Source: Qipengyuania sp. S6317L1
GTDB lineage: Bacteria > Pseudomonadota > Alphaproteobacteria > Sphingomonadales > Sphingomonadaceae
NCBI RefSeq assembly: GCF_023015615.1
Contig: NZ_JALKAJ010000002.1
Coordinates: forward strand, 62,001 to 126,000
Reading direction: 5' to 3'
DNA: 64,000 bases
The notes beneath the pieces were generated by a model. It saw only the letters and a list, made by a program, of their open reading frames with translations. It did no database searches and was not told the DNA's origin. Numbering within the stretch: the first letter of the stretch is position 1; each line of letters starts with the position of its first letter. This document shows, piece by piece, positions 45,943 through 55,424 of this stretch. Position numbers and translations under genes: made by a program.

Positions 45943-46221
45943 TTAACGCCGTGTCGGCGCGTGGAAATCGGGCTCTTTGCGTCTCACCCAATGCACGAAT
46001 TTGGCAATCGCCGGGTGCTCCCTGATCGTGTCGGGATCATCGCCAATGCGCGCAAGTTCGGCATTGGTGAAGTTGGTGTGGATCGTCTTGTGACAGATGG
46101 GGTGGACGGGCACAGTCTCGCGGCCCTTCTTCGATTTTGGCACCGGATGGTGCCACTGGATAAGCGTTTCAAACCCGCGCCCGCAAAGCCAGCAGGTTAA
46201 TGGCCCGGTTTCTTCATCCAT
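45943..46221 (-). CDS. Small HNH-type endonuclease-like protein
   Basis: The 92-residue product has CWLCG (Cys10, Cys13), WHHPVP (His24, His25) and PICHKTIHTNFTNAELA, a compact HNH fold with zinc. The start codon follows directly on the stop of the upstream lipoprotein gene. Such small HNH proteins are often host genes of unknown role; nothing suggests a restriction system or intron here. Confidence 0.85.
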   Translation of the reverse strand: MDEETGPLTCWLCGRGFETLIQWHHPVPKSKKGRETVPVHPICHKTIHTNFTNAELARIGDDPDTIREHPAIAKFVHWVRRKEPDFHAPTRR

Positions 46222-46860
46222 TCACGGATCTGCTTTGCTTGTTTCAAAGGTGAAGAGCTCATCGACCCTTTTCATCGCCGCGTTCGCTGCATCGTACTGA
46301 ATGGGGAGAGGCTCTCGCGCGCCATCACACACCCTGAACGATAAAAGCTCGCCTGACCGCTCGACAATCACGCCGTCGGAAATCGCCGGATTGTTGGGTT
46401 CGCCCTCTTTGAAATTGGTCCTGACCATGCGGGAGAAGACGATGTAATTGGTGTCGCCGTTCGAAAACTGGATCTGCGCCTCGCCGCCGCCAGAATAGGG
46501 GACCGTTGCCCACACATCCTCGAACAGCGTCAATTCAGGCTCTTCGCCGCCAAAACGATATTCAGCGCCGCCCTTAGCCAATCCGCAGACCGCAACCTGC
46601 TTGCCATCGGCAAAATTACAGGCAAAGATCGGCGTCTCATCAGCCTTGCAGAATGCAGCGTCGGCGGTCCTTTTCTTGCTCGGATCGGCTTTCGTTTCCG
46701 GCGAGCTTTCCAAAACATCAGTTGGTGCAGGGTTGAGCGGAGCGGCCACGGCGGTTCCCACCTCGGCCTCGCGAACGGGCTCTGCAGGTCCTTGGGAGCA
46801 TGCTGCAATGCTGCTCAATCCGGCGATCAGCCAAAACTGTCTCGTGCACCCTGCCCTCAT
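46222..46860 (-). CDS. Predicted lipoprotein, unknown function
   Basis: The 212-residue protein has a lipoprotein signal ending LSSIAAC (Cys21), then a Pro/Ala/Glu-rich linker (about 24-65) and a domain with FCKADETPIFACNFADGKQVAVCG and YIVFSRMVRTNFKEGE. Several Cys suggest disulfides in the periplasm. I do not recognise a family. It lies three bases after glmU ends, so glmU, this gene and the HNH gene may be one transcript. Confidence 0.78.
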   Translation of the reverse strand: MRAGCTRQFWLIAGLSSIAACSQGPAEPVREAEVGTAVAAPLNPAPTDVLESSPETKADPSKKRTADAAFCKADETPIFACNFADGKQVAVCGLAKGGAEYRFGGEEPELTLFEDVWATVPYSGGGEAQIQFSNGDTNYIVFSRMVRTNFKEGEPNNPAISDGVIVERSGELLSFRVCDGAREPLPIQYDAANAAMKRVDELFTFETSKADP

Positions 46861-46863
46861 GCG

Positions 46864-48228
46864 TCAGCTTTTCTTTGACCCGTTTTTCTGCGCCGCCTTT
46901 TTCTTTTTCATCGCATCGTGGAAGCGGTCGGCCCAGCCTTGTTTGACCAGTTGTTCTGCGCGCACCATGCGAAGGTCGCCCGCACCCACATCGCGGCTGA
47001 CCGCGCTGCCTGCTGCGACAATTGCATCAGGTCCAATCGTGACAGGCGCGATCAGAGCCGAGTTTGAACCGATGAAAGCGCGATCGCCAATGACGGTCTG
47101 ATATTTGAAGTATCCATCGTAATTGCAGGTGATCGTCCCTGCGCCGATATTGGCGTCTTTGCCGACGGTGGCGTCACCGATGTAGGACAGGTGGCTCGCC
47201 TTGGCTCCGGGACCAAGGGTCGCTTTCTTCATCTCGACGAAATTGCCGACAAAGCTGCCTTCTTCCATCACCGCGCCAGGACGAAGCCGCGCGAAGGGCC
47301 CGGCTTGCGCCCCTTTTTCGAGGGTCGCACCCTCAAGATGGGTGTATGCCTTGACGTGAACGTCATCGGCGACGGTGACGCCCGGGCCGAACACCACATG
47401 TGGGTCGATGGTCACGTCGCGGCCAAGCTTCGTGTCGTGGCTGAAAAATACGGTGTCGGGAGCCTTGAGCGTCGCGCCCTCGTCCATTGCCTCCACACGG
47501 CGCGCGGCTTGCCAGCGTTGTTCGGCCTCGGCCAGTTCCGCGCGGCTGTTGATGCCTGCAACCTCGTCGGGCTCACATTCGATAACCACCACTTTGTCCC
47601 CGCGCGCAATCGCGCCTGTGGCGACATCGGGAAGGTAATATTCGCCTTGCGCATTGTCGTTGTCGACCGCCTCCAAAAGCGGCCACATATCGTCCGAATG
47701 GGCGACAATCAGCCCCGAATTGCACATCCGCGTTTTCTTCTCGCGCTCGGTCGCGTCCTTGAACTCGACCATTTTGTGAACCGTGCCATCATCGTCAGCG
47801 ATGATCCGGCCATAGGCGAGCGCGTCTTCGGGCTTGAAACCGAGCACCGCGACTTTCGCGCCCTCTGCCAACGCGGCCAGAAGCCGCTCTACGGTCGCAG
47901 CCGTCACCATCGGCACATCGCCAAAGGTGACAAGCACATGGCCGCTAAAGCCTTGCAAGGCGGCCTTTGCCTGCAAAGCCGCGTGCGCCGTGCCATGCTG
48001 CGGGTCCTGCAGCGCGGTCACGACATCGCGGCCGGCGATGCTCGCATCAATCTGTTCACGCCGGTCGCCCACCACCACGACCGTCTGCTTGGGCTTGAGC
48101 ACCTCGAACTCGTCCAGAATGTGCATTAGCATCGGCTTACCCGCGATGGGGTGCAGCACCTTGTGTACGGAGCTCTTCATCCGGGTTCCCTTGCCAGCGG
48201 CAAGAATAATGGCGGCAAAATCAGTCAT
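46864..48228 (-). CDS. glmU: Bifunctional GlmU (UDP-GlcNAc pyrophosphorylase and GlcN-1-P acetyltransferase)
   Basis: GlmU makes UDP-N-acetylglucosamine for peptidoglycan and LPS. The 454-residue protein starts MTDFAAIILAAGKGTRMKS with the nucleotidyltransferase motif, and its C-terminal half has hexapeptide repeats of a left-handed beta helix, including GVTVADDVHVKAYTHLEG. A longer open frame to 48552 is not conserved. It is divergent from gph. Confidence 0.96.
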   Translation of the reverse strand: MTDFAAIILAAGKGTRMKSSVHKVLHPIAGKPMLMHILDEFEVLKPKQTVVVVGDRREQIDASIAGRDVVTALQDPQHGTAHAALQAKAALQGFSGHVLVTFGDVPMVTAATVERLLAALAEGAKVAVLGFKPEDALAYGRIIADDDGTVHKMVEFKDATEREKKTRMCNSGLIVAHSDDMWPLLEAVDNDNAQGEYYLPDVATGAIARGDKVVVIECEPDEVAGINSRAELAEAEQRWQAARRVEAMDEGATLKAPDTVFFSHDTKLGRDVTIDPHVVFGPGVTVADDVHVKAYTHLEGATLEKGAQAGPFARLRPGAVMEEGSFVGNFVEMKKATLGPGAKASHLSYIGDATVGKDANIGAGTITCNYDGYFKYQTVIGDRAFIGSNSALIAPVTIGPDAIVAAGSAVSRDVGAGDLRMVRAEQLVKQGWADRFHDAMKKKKAAQKNGSKKS

Positions 48229-48322
48229 CGAAGGCCCTATAACACGTAAATCTGAAACTTGCCGCCCGCTTGCCAGCAAATGCTTGCAGTTTGAAGTCCG
48301 CTGGGCCACGCGAATGCGCGCT

Positions 48323-49018
48323 ATGACCACATTTCCTTTTAACGCCGTCGGTTTCGATCTTGATGGCACCCTTGTCGACAGCTTCCGCGACCTTGGCGAA
48401 GCGGTGAACCACGCGCTTGAGCTGGGCGGCTTTGAAAAGGTGCCGGTGGATAGCTCCAAGGATCTGATCGGCGGGGGCGCGAAGATCATGCTCTCCAAGG
48501 CGGTCGATGCGCAGAGCGGGAAAGAAGGGGGCCTTTCGGCGGACGAGTTCAAAGCGCTCTATAAAAAGATGCTGGCCTACTACTCTGAAAACAATGCGGT
48601 GCACACGCGGCCCTACCCCCACGCGCGCGAAGTGGTGGGCGAGCTGAAGTCGCGCGGCGTGAAAGTCATCGTCGTCACCAACAAGTTTGAGGAATTCGCC
48701 CGGTCGATCCTGACGCAGATCGATTTCATCGAACCGTTCGAGGCCGTCATTGGCGGCAATTCGCTTGGCAAGGGGCCGGACGGACAATTCCTGGCAAAGC
48801 CCCACCCCGACCCGATCTTCAAAGCGCGCGAAATCTGCGGCGGCGGTTCTTTCGCCTTTGTCGGCGACTCGACCTATGACGTCAACGCCGCCAAATCCGC
48901 TGGCGTTCCGGTGGTCGGTGCGGCCTATGGTTATTGCGACAAGCCCCCGCATGAACTCGGCGCAGACGCGGTGATTGATTCGCTTGATGGCCTTATTCCG
49001 GCCCTTGAAACGCTGTAG
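48323..49018 (+). CDS. gph: Phosphoglycolate phosphatase
   Basis: Gph removes phosphate from 2-phosphoglycolate. The 231-residue HAD protein has FDLDGTLVDS near the N terminus, VIVVTNK as motif II, KPHPDP with the catalytic Lys, and FVGDSTYDVNAAKSAG as the acidic motif. ATG 48323 is used; ATG 48314 is in frame. A weak hairpin (TGACGC/GCGTCA, 49029-49054) lies just after the stop. Confidence 0.93.
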   Translation: MTTFPFNAVGFDLDGTLVDSFRDLGEAVNHALELGGFEKVPVDSSKDLIGGGAKIMLSKAVDAQSGKEGGLSADEFKALYKKMLAYYSENNAVHTRPYPHAREVVGELKSRGVKVIVVTNKFEEFARSILTQIDFIEPFEAVIGGNSLGKGPDGQFLAKPHPDPIFKAREICGGGSFAFVGDSTYDVNAAKSAGVPVVGAAYGYCDKPPHELGADAVIDSLDGLIPALETL

Positions 49019-49108
49019 TCAACGCGCCTGACGCTACGGCAGCGCGCTGCGTCAAATCCCCCTGTTGCAAGGCGGCGAAAATCCTGCCACGCAGCGCCCA
49101 CATTTGAG

Positions 49109-49124
49109 TTTACGCGCGCGTAAA
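49109..49124. promoter_or_regulatory. Perfect 16-bp palindrome, candidate operator of the SDR gene
   Basis: TTTACGCGCGCGTAAA is a perfect palindrome 56 bases upstream of the SDR start codon. Its form (AT ends, CG core) resembles operators of TetR-type regulators of fatty-acid or branched-chain acyl-CoA breakdown, a fit to the gene it precedes. The regulator is not in the window. Confidence 0.6.
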
Positions 49125-49180
49125 GGTGCGCTCCTACCTCGAACGAAAAAGAACAATTCAGCACGGAAAGGAACGATCCC

Positions 49181-50110
49181 ATGAGCATCGATTTCAAAGA
49201 TAAAGTTGCTATCGTCACCGGCGCAGGCGGCGGTCTTGGCCGCGAATACGCGCTTGAGCTTGCCCGCCGCGGCGCAAAAGTCGTCGTCAACGATCTTGGC
49301 GGCGCACGTGATGGCACCGGTCACTCTGACATGGCTCTTGAAGTTGTGAAAGAAATCGAAGCCATGGGCGGTGAGGCCATGTCGAACGGTGGCTCAGTCA
49401 CCGAATACGACCAGATGGAAAAGATGGTCGCCGACGTTAAGGAAAAATGGGGCCGCATCGACATCCTCATCAACAACGCAGGCGTCCTTCGCGACAAGAC
49501 TTTCGCCAAGATGACCCCTGACGACTTTGAATTCGTCGTCAAAGTCCACCTGACGGGCTCTGCTTTCGTCACCAAGGCGTGCTGGGAAACCTTCCGCGAA
49601 CAAGGATATGGCCGCATCCTGATGACGGCATCGTCAACCGGCCTGTTCGGTAACTTTGGTCAAGCCAACTATGGTGCGGCCAAACTCGGCCTTGCCGGCC
49701 TTACCAAGACGCTGCAACTCGAAGGTGCGAAATACAATATCCGCGTAAACTCGCTGTCGCCGGTTGCTGGCACGCGCATGACCGAAGACCTCTTCCCTGA
49801 AGAAGCCTTCAAGCTGTTCGATCCGGTGAATGTGGTTCCAGCCGCACTCTACCTCGTGAGCGAAGATGCCCCAACCAACGCCATCGTTGGCGCTGGCGCA
49901 GGTGGCTACCACTCCTCATGGGTTGTGATGAACGACGCGGTATGGCTGCCCGATGGTGAGCGTACCGTCGAAGGCTTTGCTGAAAACTGGAACAAGATCA
50001 ACGAGTTCAGCAACCTTGCAGCCCCGCAATCGGGCGCTGACCAGTCAGCTGCAATCCTCAAAGCGATGCAGAAGGTCACCGGCACAGGTCCATCCAGCGC
50101 ACGCGGCTAA
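49181..50110 (+). CDS. SDR-family dehydrogenase, peroxisomal MFE-2/HSD17B4-like
   Basis: The 309-residue protein has the nucleotide motif TGAGGGLGREYALELARRGA, NNAGVLRD, and the catalytic Ser-Tyr-Lys in ASSTGLFGNFGQANYGAAK. The insert VVNDLGGARDGTGHSDMA matches the (3R)-hydroxyacyl-CoA dehydrogenase part of eukaryotic MFE-2. It probably works in fatty-acid or steroid-side-chain breakdown. It has a single-gene transcript with palindromic operator and strong terminator. Codon use is that of a well-expressed gene. Confidence 0.92.
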   Translation: MSIDFKDKVAIVTGAGGGLGREYALELARRGAKVVVNDLGGARDGTGHSDMALEVVKEIEAMGGEAMSNGGSVTEYDQMEKMVADVKEKWGRIDILINNAGVLRDKTFAKMTPDDFEFVVKVHLTGSAFVTKACWETFREQGYGRILMTASSTGLFGNFGQANYGAAKLGLAGLTKTLQLEGAKYNIRVNSLSPVAGTRMTEDLFPEEAFKLFDPVNVVPAALYLVSEDAPTNAIVGAGAGGYHSSWVVMNDAVWLPDGERTVEGFAENWNKINEFSNLAAPQSGADQSAAILKAMQKVTGTGPSSARG

Positions 50111-50132
50111 ACGCTTGAGCGACACAAAAGTT

Positions 50133-50167
50133 AAGCCCCTCGCACAGCGATGTGCGGGGGGCTTTTC
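50133..50167 (+). terminator. Terminator after the SDR gene
   Basis: AAGCCCC-CGCACA pairs with TGTGCG-GGGGCTT around GCGA, followed by TTTTC. Confidence 0.88.
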
Positions 50168-50180
50168 TTATTGGCAGGGA

Positions 50181-50549
50181 TTATTCCTCGACAGCCTTCA
50201 GCAATCGTCGCTCAATCGGGGCGAGCACATTTGCCAGTTCCGAGCCGCGTTTGAGCACTTGCCCGTGTTCTCCGAACAGCGTGTACATGCCCTGTTTGTT
50301 ACGCAAGGAAGGGCGTTTTTCGATGCGGGCCTGCGGGCGTTCGGCGGCCCTTCGAAATGCCGCGAATGTGGCTGCGCGCGTGTCGAAATCCATCGCGTAA
50401 TCGCGCCACTGACCGCTTGCCACCATGCGCCCATACAGATCGAGAATGCGGGACAATTCGCCTCGGTCAAAACCGACCTGGCCTTGATGCTTACCACCGG
50501 GAAATGCGACGATCTGGCCGCTTGATCCCGATCCCAAACCCGAACTCAT
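50181..50549 (-). CDS. DUF2794 family protein
   Basis: The 122-residue protein has the DUF2794 pattern: VGFDRGELSRILDLYGRMVASGQWRDYAMDFD, then FRRAAERPQARIEKRP and KQGMYTLFGEHGQVLKRGSELANVL. It is a conserved alphaproteobacterial protein of unknown function. It sits two bases after cysE on the same strand. Confidence 0.9.
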   Translation of the reverse strand: MSSGLGSGSSGQIVAFPGGKHQGQVGFDRGELSRILDLYGRMVASGQWRDYAMDFDTRAATFAAFRRAAERPQARIEKRPSLRNKQGMYTLFGEHGQVLKRGSELANVLAPIERRLLKAVEE

Positions 50550-50551
50550 TC

Positions 50552-51283
50552 TCAGACGCTTCCGCTTTTCTTGCCGAGGTCAAAATTGCCTTGGACGGGC
50601 TCGGCGCCGTGTGCACCTGATGCTTTCAATGCCGCGATCTCGGCCTTCATTTCGGCAAGCTCGCTCTGAAGCTTTTCGATGCAATCGACGCGGTTCCCCT
50701 CTTCATCCTCGCACTCCATGGCGAGCGGCGTTCCATAGGGGATGAATTCCCTGATCCATTCCTCTGCCGGAACAAGAGTTGAGCGCGCTTTCACAGCGAC
50801 CATCGTCGCGCCTGCGGGCACCTCTTCCATCACCACGGCATTCGCGCCAATCCGCGCTCGCTCACCCACGGTGATGGGGCCTATAACCTGAGCGCCCGAG
50901 CCTATGATCACATTGTCTTCAATCGTGGGATGGCGTTTGCCGCCCCTGCCATTGGTCGGATTGGTCCCGCCCAGCGTTACGCATTGATAGATGGTCACAT
51001 TATCGCCGATCTCGGCGGTCTCACCGATCACGGTGAAGCCGTGGTCGATGAAGAAGTTTTTGCCAATCGTTGCGCCGGGATGAATATCAATCGCGGTCAG
51101 AAACCGGCTGAGATTATTCACAAAGCGTGCGAGCAGGAAAAGCTTTGCTTCAAACAGCCAATGCGCCACGCGGTGAAAGCCGAGCGCCAGAACGCCCGGA
51201 TAGAACAACACTTCCCAGCGTGACCGAGGCGCAGGATCTCTTGCCTTGACCGAGTCCAGATAGGCTTTGAGCTTTGTGAACAT
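50552..51283 (-). CDS. cysE: Serine O-acetyltransferase
   Basis: CysE makes O-acetylserine for cysteine synthesis. The 243-residue protein has the hexapeptide repeat domain with IDIHPGATIGKNFFIDHGFTVIGETAEIGDNVTIYQCVTLGGT (catalytic His and Asp region) and a coiled C-terminal tail with EKLQSELAEMKAEIAALK. It is the short EpsC-like form without the long N-terminal helical domain of E. coli CysE. The ATG at 51283 has GGGAG upstream. hdaA ends 41 bases upstream on the same strand, with a GCAAATTTGC palindrome in the spacer. Confidence 0.93.
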   Translation of the reverse strand: MFTKLKAYLDSVKARDPAPRSRWEVLFYPGVLALGFHRVAHWLFEAKLFLLARFVNNLSRFLTAIDIHPGATIGKNFFIDHGFTVIGETAEIGDNVTIYQCVTLGGTNPTNGRGGKRHPTIEDNVIIGSGAQVIGPITVGERARIGANAVVMEEVPAGATMVAVKARSTLVPAEEWIREFIPYGTPLAMECEDEEGNRVDCIEKLQSELAEMKAEIAALKASGAHGAEPVQGNFDLGKKSGSV

Positions 51284-51324
51284 TCCGTGATTCTCCCACC
51301 AAACGGGCAATTTTGCAAATTTGC

Positions 51325-51966
51325 TCAGAGCAGTTTTGCTTGGGGTGGACCATGCAAAGCTTCCAGCGCCGCGCGCCAGACAGACATGGTGGCAGGACTT
51401 GCACGTTCAAGGCTTATCCGATCAATCGCTGCGACAAGCCGTTCAAGGTCGGCAAAGCTGCGCCGTGTTCTGGGCACCAGATAATCCGTTGCCCCCTGCC
51501 CCAAGGTGAGCGCGCGCGCTTCAGCGTGAGCTTCGATCAGTTGTGCTGCCATGACGTCATCGGGTTCGCCGATTGCCAGTTGCAGCGATCCGCCAAGGCG
51601 CGATTTCAAGTCGGGCAGGCGAACCTCCCAAGGGGTCTTGTCAGCGATCAACAGCAGCGGCGTGCCCGCCTTTGACCCGCCATCCTGCACCGAATTCCAG
51701 CGATGGAATACCTCCGCCTCCTCCATCGCGTCCGCGCCGTCGAGCACCTCGATCCCCTGCCCCGCTGCCCAGCGGCCCAGAAGCGATTTGCCAGAGCGCG
51801 GCGGACCGGTGAGAACGGCGGTGCGAAACGGCCAGCGTGACGGCTCGCGCAATGCGGTGATCGCCGCCTCATTGGCATTGCCTACCACGATGCGCTGCGC
51901 CTCGCCGGTGGCCTCGACCACAAGCGGCAGAGCGATTTGGGAGGGGGGATTTGTCGCCTCAGCCAT
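51325..51966 (-). CDS. hdaA: HdaA, DnaA regulatory inactivator
   Basis: HdaA promotes hydrolysis of DnaA-bound ATP after initiation, together with the DNA clamp. The 213-residue AAA+-like protein has QIALPLVV near the N terminus (clamp-binding region), Walker A GPPRSGKS, and the C-terminal YLVPRTRRSFADLERLVAAIDRISL with the sensor-type Arg. It follows a DUF2066-like protein by 13 bases. That order, and purM divergent beyond it, is the common one in this group. Confidence 0.88.
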   Translation of the reverse strand: MAEATNPPSQIALPLVVEATGEAQRIVVGNANEAAITALREPSRWPFRTAVLTGPPRSGKSLLGRWAAGQGIEVLDGADAMEEAEVFHRWNSVQDGGSKAGTPLLLIADKTPWEVRLPDLKSRLGGSLQLAIGEPDDVMAAQLIEAHAEARALTLGQGATDYLVPRTRRSFADLERLVAAIDRISLERASPATMSVWRAALEALHGPPQAKLL

Positions 51967-51979
51967 AGCCAAGGGCTCG

Positions 51980-53272
51980 TTAACGGCTGATCGCGAGCGC
52001 GTTTGCGCCCTCGCGCACGTTGAAGCCGCGTGCACGCAGGGCAGCGGCCAGTGTTGCGACATCGCCGGCAAAGCTTGCGCGCATGACCGAGGTCCCGCCC
52101 ATAGCCGTGCTTGTGACTGCGATTCCCTGAACGCCGGGCACTTGGCGGACCGCTGTGAGGCTTGCGTCGAAGCTGCCCGGATCGGGCGTTGCGAATTGCA
52201 CGGTAATCTGACGCACGGTGGCGGGCGCTGCGGCGGGCGTCTCTGGGTTTGCGGCGACCGCTTCTGGTGCAACGGTTGCATCAACAGCCGTACTCTGGGC
52301 CGCATTGCGTGCCCTGATTGCCCGCCCGATTTCGATGAGGCGAGCAATCGCCGGATCGACCTCTCCCGAACCGCCGATACGCAAGGTGGGATCAGGCTGC
52401 AGCTTTCCATCGGCGAGCGCCTGCTCGTAGATGCGGTCAATCCGGTCCACAGCCTCACCGAGCATTTCGGATAGCTCACCCGGCCCGCTTGCCTCAAGCG
52501 TGAAGCTATCAAGTTTCAGACTGTCGGGACCATAGCGCGCAGTGAAGGTTCCGGTGATTGGTCCACCGGGAAATTGGTGGTCGAGTTGGACGATCGGCAC
52601 AAGCGCATCGGCTGCGCCATATTGGTCGAGGGTCAAACGCCACCACGCACGGCTTCGCCGCCCGACCTGCCCATAATTGAGCAGCAGCGAATCGCCGCCA
52701 GCGCCCGTGGGACGCACATAGTCGATGCGGCTTGTGCCCGGATTGAATTCGGCCCATGCGCGTTGCCAAGGGTTGCGCACTTCAAATGTCGTATAAGTGC
52801 CCCCGCTGAAGGTGACGGGAATAAGCAGCATCGGCGCAGACGAACGTCCCGCGCGCCCCCCGCCAAGATAGCGCCCCGCCCGCTGGCGATCAAAGGTTAC
52901 GCCAAGCGTTGCGACATAGCGTTTGGGGCCGACCCGTTCGCGCTGAATAACGATGGCCGTGACCAGCCCGTTGAGCTGCCCGTCGGACACCGAGGGGCCA
53001 CCCGCCTTTGCCCATGCCTTGCGTGCAGCCTCTTTCCAGCCATTGTTGCGTGCGTCTTCTGCGCTGTCTCCGGTGACGTCGACTTCAACCCCGCGCACTT
53101 CGATATCGGTGCTCGACGCGGTGGGAGCGATTCCGCGGTCCCCGGAAACCTGTGCAAGCACAAGCGCATAACCGCCCGCAAGCAGCACGAGCGCAATGAC
53201 GCTCGCCAGCAGCCAGCGGGCGCGAAACGGGGCTCTCAAACTTGGGCCAAGAGGGTGCGAAATTGCCGCCAT
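51980..53272 (-). CDS. Membrane-anchored periplasmic protein, DUF2066-like
   Basis: The 430-residue protein has one N-terminal membrane helix (about residues 20-41) and then a periplasmic part. GVEVDVTGDSAEDARNNGWKEAARKAW and YVATLGVTFDRQRAGRYLG match the DUF2066 pattern. The C-terminal 80 residues (RQITVQFATPDPGSFDASLTAVRQVPGVQGIAV) have an HMA-like alpha/beta look but no CxxC, so metal binding is unlikely. It is encoded with hdaA in sphingomonads; why is not known. Confidence 0.8.
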   Translation of the reverse strand: MAAISHPLGPSLRAPFRARWLLASVIALVLLAGGYALVLAQVSGDRGIAPTASSTDIEVRGVEVDVTGDSAEDARNNGWKEAARKAWAKAGGPSVSDGQLNGLVTAIVIQRERVGPKRYVATLGVTFDRQRAGRYLGGGRAGRSSAPMLLIPVTFSGGTYTTFEVRNPWQRAWAEFNPGTSRIDYVRPTGAGGDSLLLNYGQVGRRSRAWWRLTLDQYGAADALVPIVQLDHQFPGGPITGTFTARYGPDSLKLDSFTLEASGPGELSEMLGEAVDRIDRIYEQALADGKLQPDPTLRIGGSGEVDPAIARLIEIGRAIRARNAAQSTAVDATVAPEAVAANPETPAAAPATVRQITVQFATPDPGSFDASLTAVRQVPGVQGIAVTSTAMGGTSVMRASFAGDVATLAAALRARGFNVREGANALAISR

Positions 53273-53342
53273 CGGGGAAATCTCGACGGTCTTTGCCCAA
53301 ACCGGCGTGGAATTCCAAGCCTAAAGGGGTAAAGGGCTTCAA

Positions 53343-54440
53343 ATGGACGGAAAAAACTCACCCTATACCTATGCCGATGCAGGCGTTTCTATCGAAGCGG
53401 GCAACGCCCTGGTCAAGGCAATCGCGCCCTTGGCCAAAGCAACCGCGCGCCCCGGCGCCACCAGCGAGCTTGGCGGATTCGGCGGATTTTTCGATCCCAA
53501 GGCAGCAGGGTACAAAGACCCGCTTCTGGTCGCGGCCAATGACGGGGTTGGCACCAAGTTGAAGCTCGCGATTGAGCACGACCGGCACGATTGCGTAGGC
53601 ATTGATTTGGTCGCAATGTGCGTCAACGATTTGATCGTCCAAGGCGCAGAACCGTTGTTTTTCCTCGACTATTTCGCAACCGGAAAGCTGGAAAACGGCA
53701 TTGCCGAGCGCGTGGTGGCGGGCATTGCCGATGGCTGTAAACAGGCAGGCTGCGCGCTGATCGGCGGCGAGACGGCAGAGATGCCGGGAATGTATGCCGA
53801 TGGCGACTATGACCTTGCGGGATTTTGTGTGGGCGCGGTGGAGCGCGGGGAGCAGCTGACCGGCGACAAGGTCGCGCCGGGCGATGTCCTGATCGGGCTT
53901 GCGAGCTCTGGCGTGCACTCCAACGGGTATTCGCTGGTGCGGCGACTCGCTGAGGATAAAGGGTGGAAACTTGAGCGCCCTGCCCTGTTTGATCCCGACC
54001 GTTTGCTGATCGACGCCCTGATCGAGCCGACGCGAATTTATGTAGCATCCCTCCTGCCGCTTATCCGCGAGGGGCTGGTGCACGGCCTTGCCCACATCAC
54101 AGGCGGCGGGCTTCTTGAGAATATCCCGCGTATCCTGCCCCAAGGCGCTCATGCGCGGGTCGACGCAGACCTGTGGGAGCAGCCGCGCCTGATGGCCTTC
54201 CTGCAAGCGCAAGGCGCAATTGAGCCCGAAGAAATGGCGCGCACCTTCAACTGCGGCGTGGGCATGGTGCTGGCCGTGGACGCGGATCGGGTTGCGGCGG
54301 TGACCGAGCGGCTGGAAGCGGCGGGCGAAACCGTCGTGCAAGTGGGCCGGATCGAAGCAGGAGCACGAGGCTGCACCGTTCGCGGCTCACAAGGCACCTG
54401 GGGCGGGCGCGAGGAGTGGGAGGCCACCCACCTTGCCTGA
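53343..54440 (+). CDS. purM: Phosphoribosylformylglycinamidine cyclo-ligase
   Basis: PurM closes the imidazole ring in purine synthesis using ATP. The 365-residue product has [58 protein letters not shown] and [13 protein letters not shown]. It overlaps the purN start by eight bases. Confidence 0.97.
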   Translation: MDGKNSPYTYADAGVSIEAGNALVKAIAPLAKATARPGATSELGGFGGFFDPKAAGYKDPLLVAANDGVGTKLKLAIEHDRHDCVGIDLVAMCVNDLIVQGAEPLFFLDYFATGKLENGIAERVVAGIADGCKQAGCALIGGETAEMPGMYADGDYDLAGFCVGAVERGEQLTGDKVAPGDVLIGLASSGVHSNGYSLVRRLAEDKGWKLERPALFDPDRLLIDALIEPTRIYVASLLPLIREGLVHGLAHITGGGLLENIPRILPQGAHARVDADLWEQPRLMAFLQAQGAIEPEEMARTFNCGVGMVLAVDADRVAAVTERLEAAGETVVQVGRIEAGARGCTVRGSQGTWGGREEWEATHLA

Positions 54441-55410
54441 CGGCTCGCAATCCAAGGCGCGCATCGCGGTCTTTATCTCGGGAACCGGCACCAATATGGC
54501 CGCGCTCCTTTATGCCAGCCGCCTGAAAGATGCCGCCTTCGAGATCGTGCTGGTCGCCAGCAATGTCGAAGGCGCCGAGGGATTGACCCTCGCCAGGACA
54601 GAGGGGCTTGCCACCTTCACCCATTCGCACAAGGGCATCACCCGCGAAGAGCAGGACGCCGCGATGGAGGCAGCCGCCGTTGAAGCTGGCGCAGATTACA
54701 TCGTGCTCGCAGGCTACATGCGCATTTTGTCCCAAGGTTTCGTCGAGCGGTGGGAAGGACGGATGCTCAACATCCACCCTTCCTTGCTCCCCAAATACAA
54801 AGGGTTGAACACTTTTGCCCGCGCCATCGAATCGGGGGACAGTCATGCAGGCTCCAGCGTCCATATCGTCACGCACGAACTCGACGCAGGCGAGGTGCTG
54901 GCGCAGGTCAAAGTCGCGATTGCAGCCGATGACACAGCAGAAAGCCTTGCCGCGCGGGTCAAGATTGCCGAACACCAGCTCTACCCGCGCGCGGTTGCGG
55001 ATTATGTCAGCCGGGGCAATGATCCCGACCATCTGTACGCCAGGTTGCGCGAGCTTGCTCTGGCCCTGCCTGAAACGCACGAAAAGACCAGCCACGGCTC
55101 CCCCGGTTTTCGGGTCGGAACCGTAAAATCGGGCAAGTTCTTCGCCCATTTCAGCCAGATGCACCACGGATCGCAGCATATCGCCGTGCTCGTCAAAACC
55201 AGCAGCATGGACGAACTTCTCGCGCTCGTCGAAACCCAGCCCGAAACCTATTACAAACCCGATTATTACGGAGCGAGCGGATGGGTTGGAGTAATTCTTA
55301 ACCGTCCCGGCCTAGATTGGGACCATGTTCAGGATTGGCTGATGCGCAGTTGGCGCGAGGTCGCTCCTGCACGATTAACAAAATTGCACGATGCTGCGGA
55401 TATGTTCTAG
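54433..55410 (+). CDS. purN: PurN formyltransferase fused to a YjbR/MmcQ domain
   Basis: Residues 1 to about 195 are GAR transformylase: [11 protein letters not shown], the catalytic Asn113 and His115 in [13 protein letters not shown], and Asp151 in THELDAGEV. PurN normally ends near here. The frame continues without interruption into a YjbR/MmcQ (DUF419) domain, about residues 203-318: [33 protein letters not shown] and [14 protein letters not shown]. YjbR proteins are small DNA-binding-like folds of unclear role. The start is TTG inside the purM end. A sequencing frameshift joining two genes is possible, but the linker is clean. Confidence 0.9.
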   Translation: MPDGSQSKARIAVFISGTGTNMAALLYASRLKDAAFEIVLVASNVEGAEGLTLARTEGLATFTHSHKGITREEQDAAMEAAAVEAGADYIVLAGYMRILSQGFVERWEGRMLNIHPSLLPKYKGLNTFARAIESGDSHAGSSVHIVTHELDAGEVLAQVKVAIAADDTAESLAARVKIAEHQLYPRAVADYVSRGNDPDHLYARLRELALALPETHEKTSHGSPGFRVGTVKSGKFFAHFSQMHHGSQHIAVLVKTSSMDELLALVETQPETYYKPDYYGASGWVGVILNRPGLDWDHVQDWLMRSWREVAPARLTKLHDAADMF

Positions 55411-55424
55411 GGTTCGGACCCATA

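Noticed and set aside
45943..46221. HNH protein as part of a mobile intron or restriction system
   Set aside because: No intron structure, methyltransferase or mobility gene is near; it sits in an ordinary gene run.
48229..48552. Extension of the glmU frame by 108 codons
   Set aside because: The added residues are not GlmU-like and lie opposite the start of gph. The normal N terminus is at 48228.
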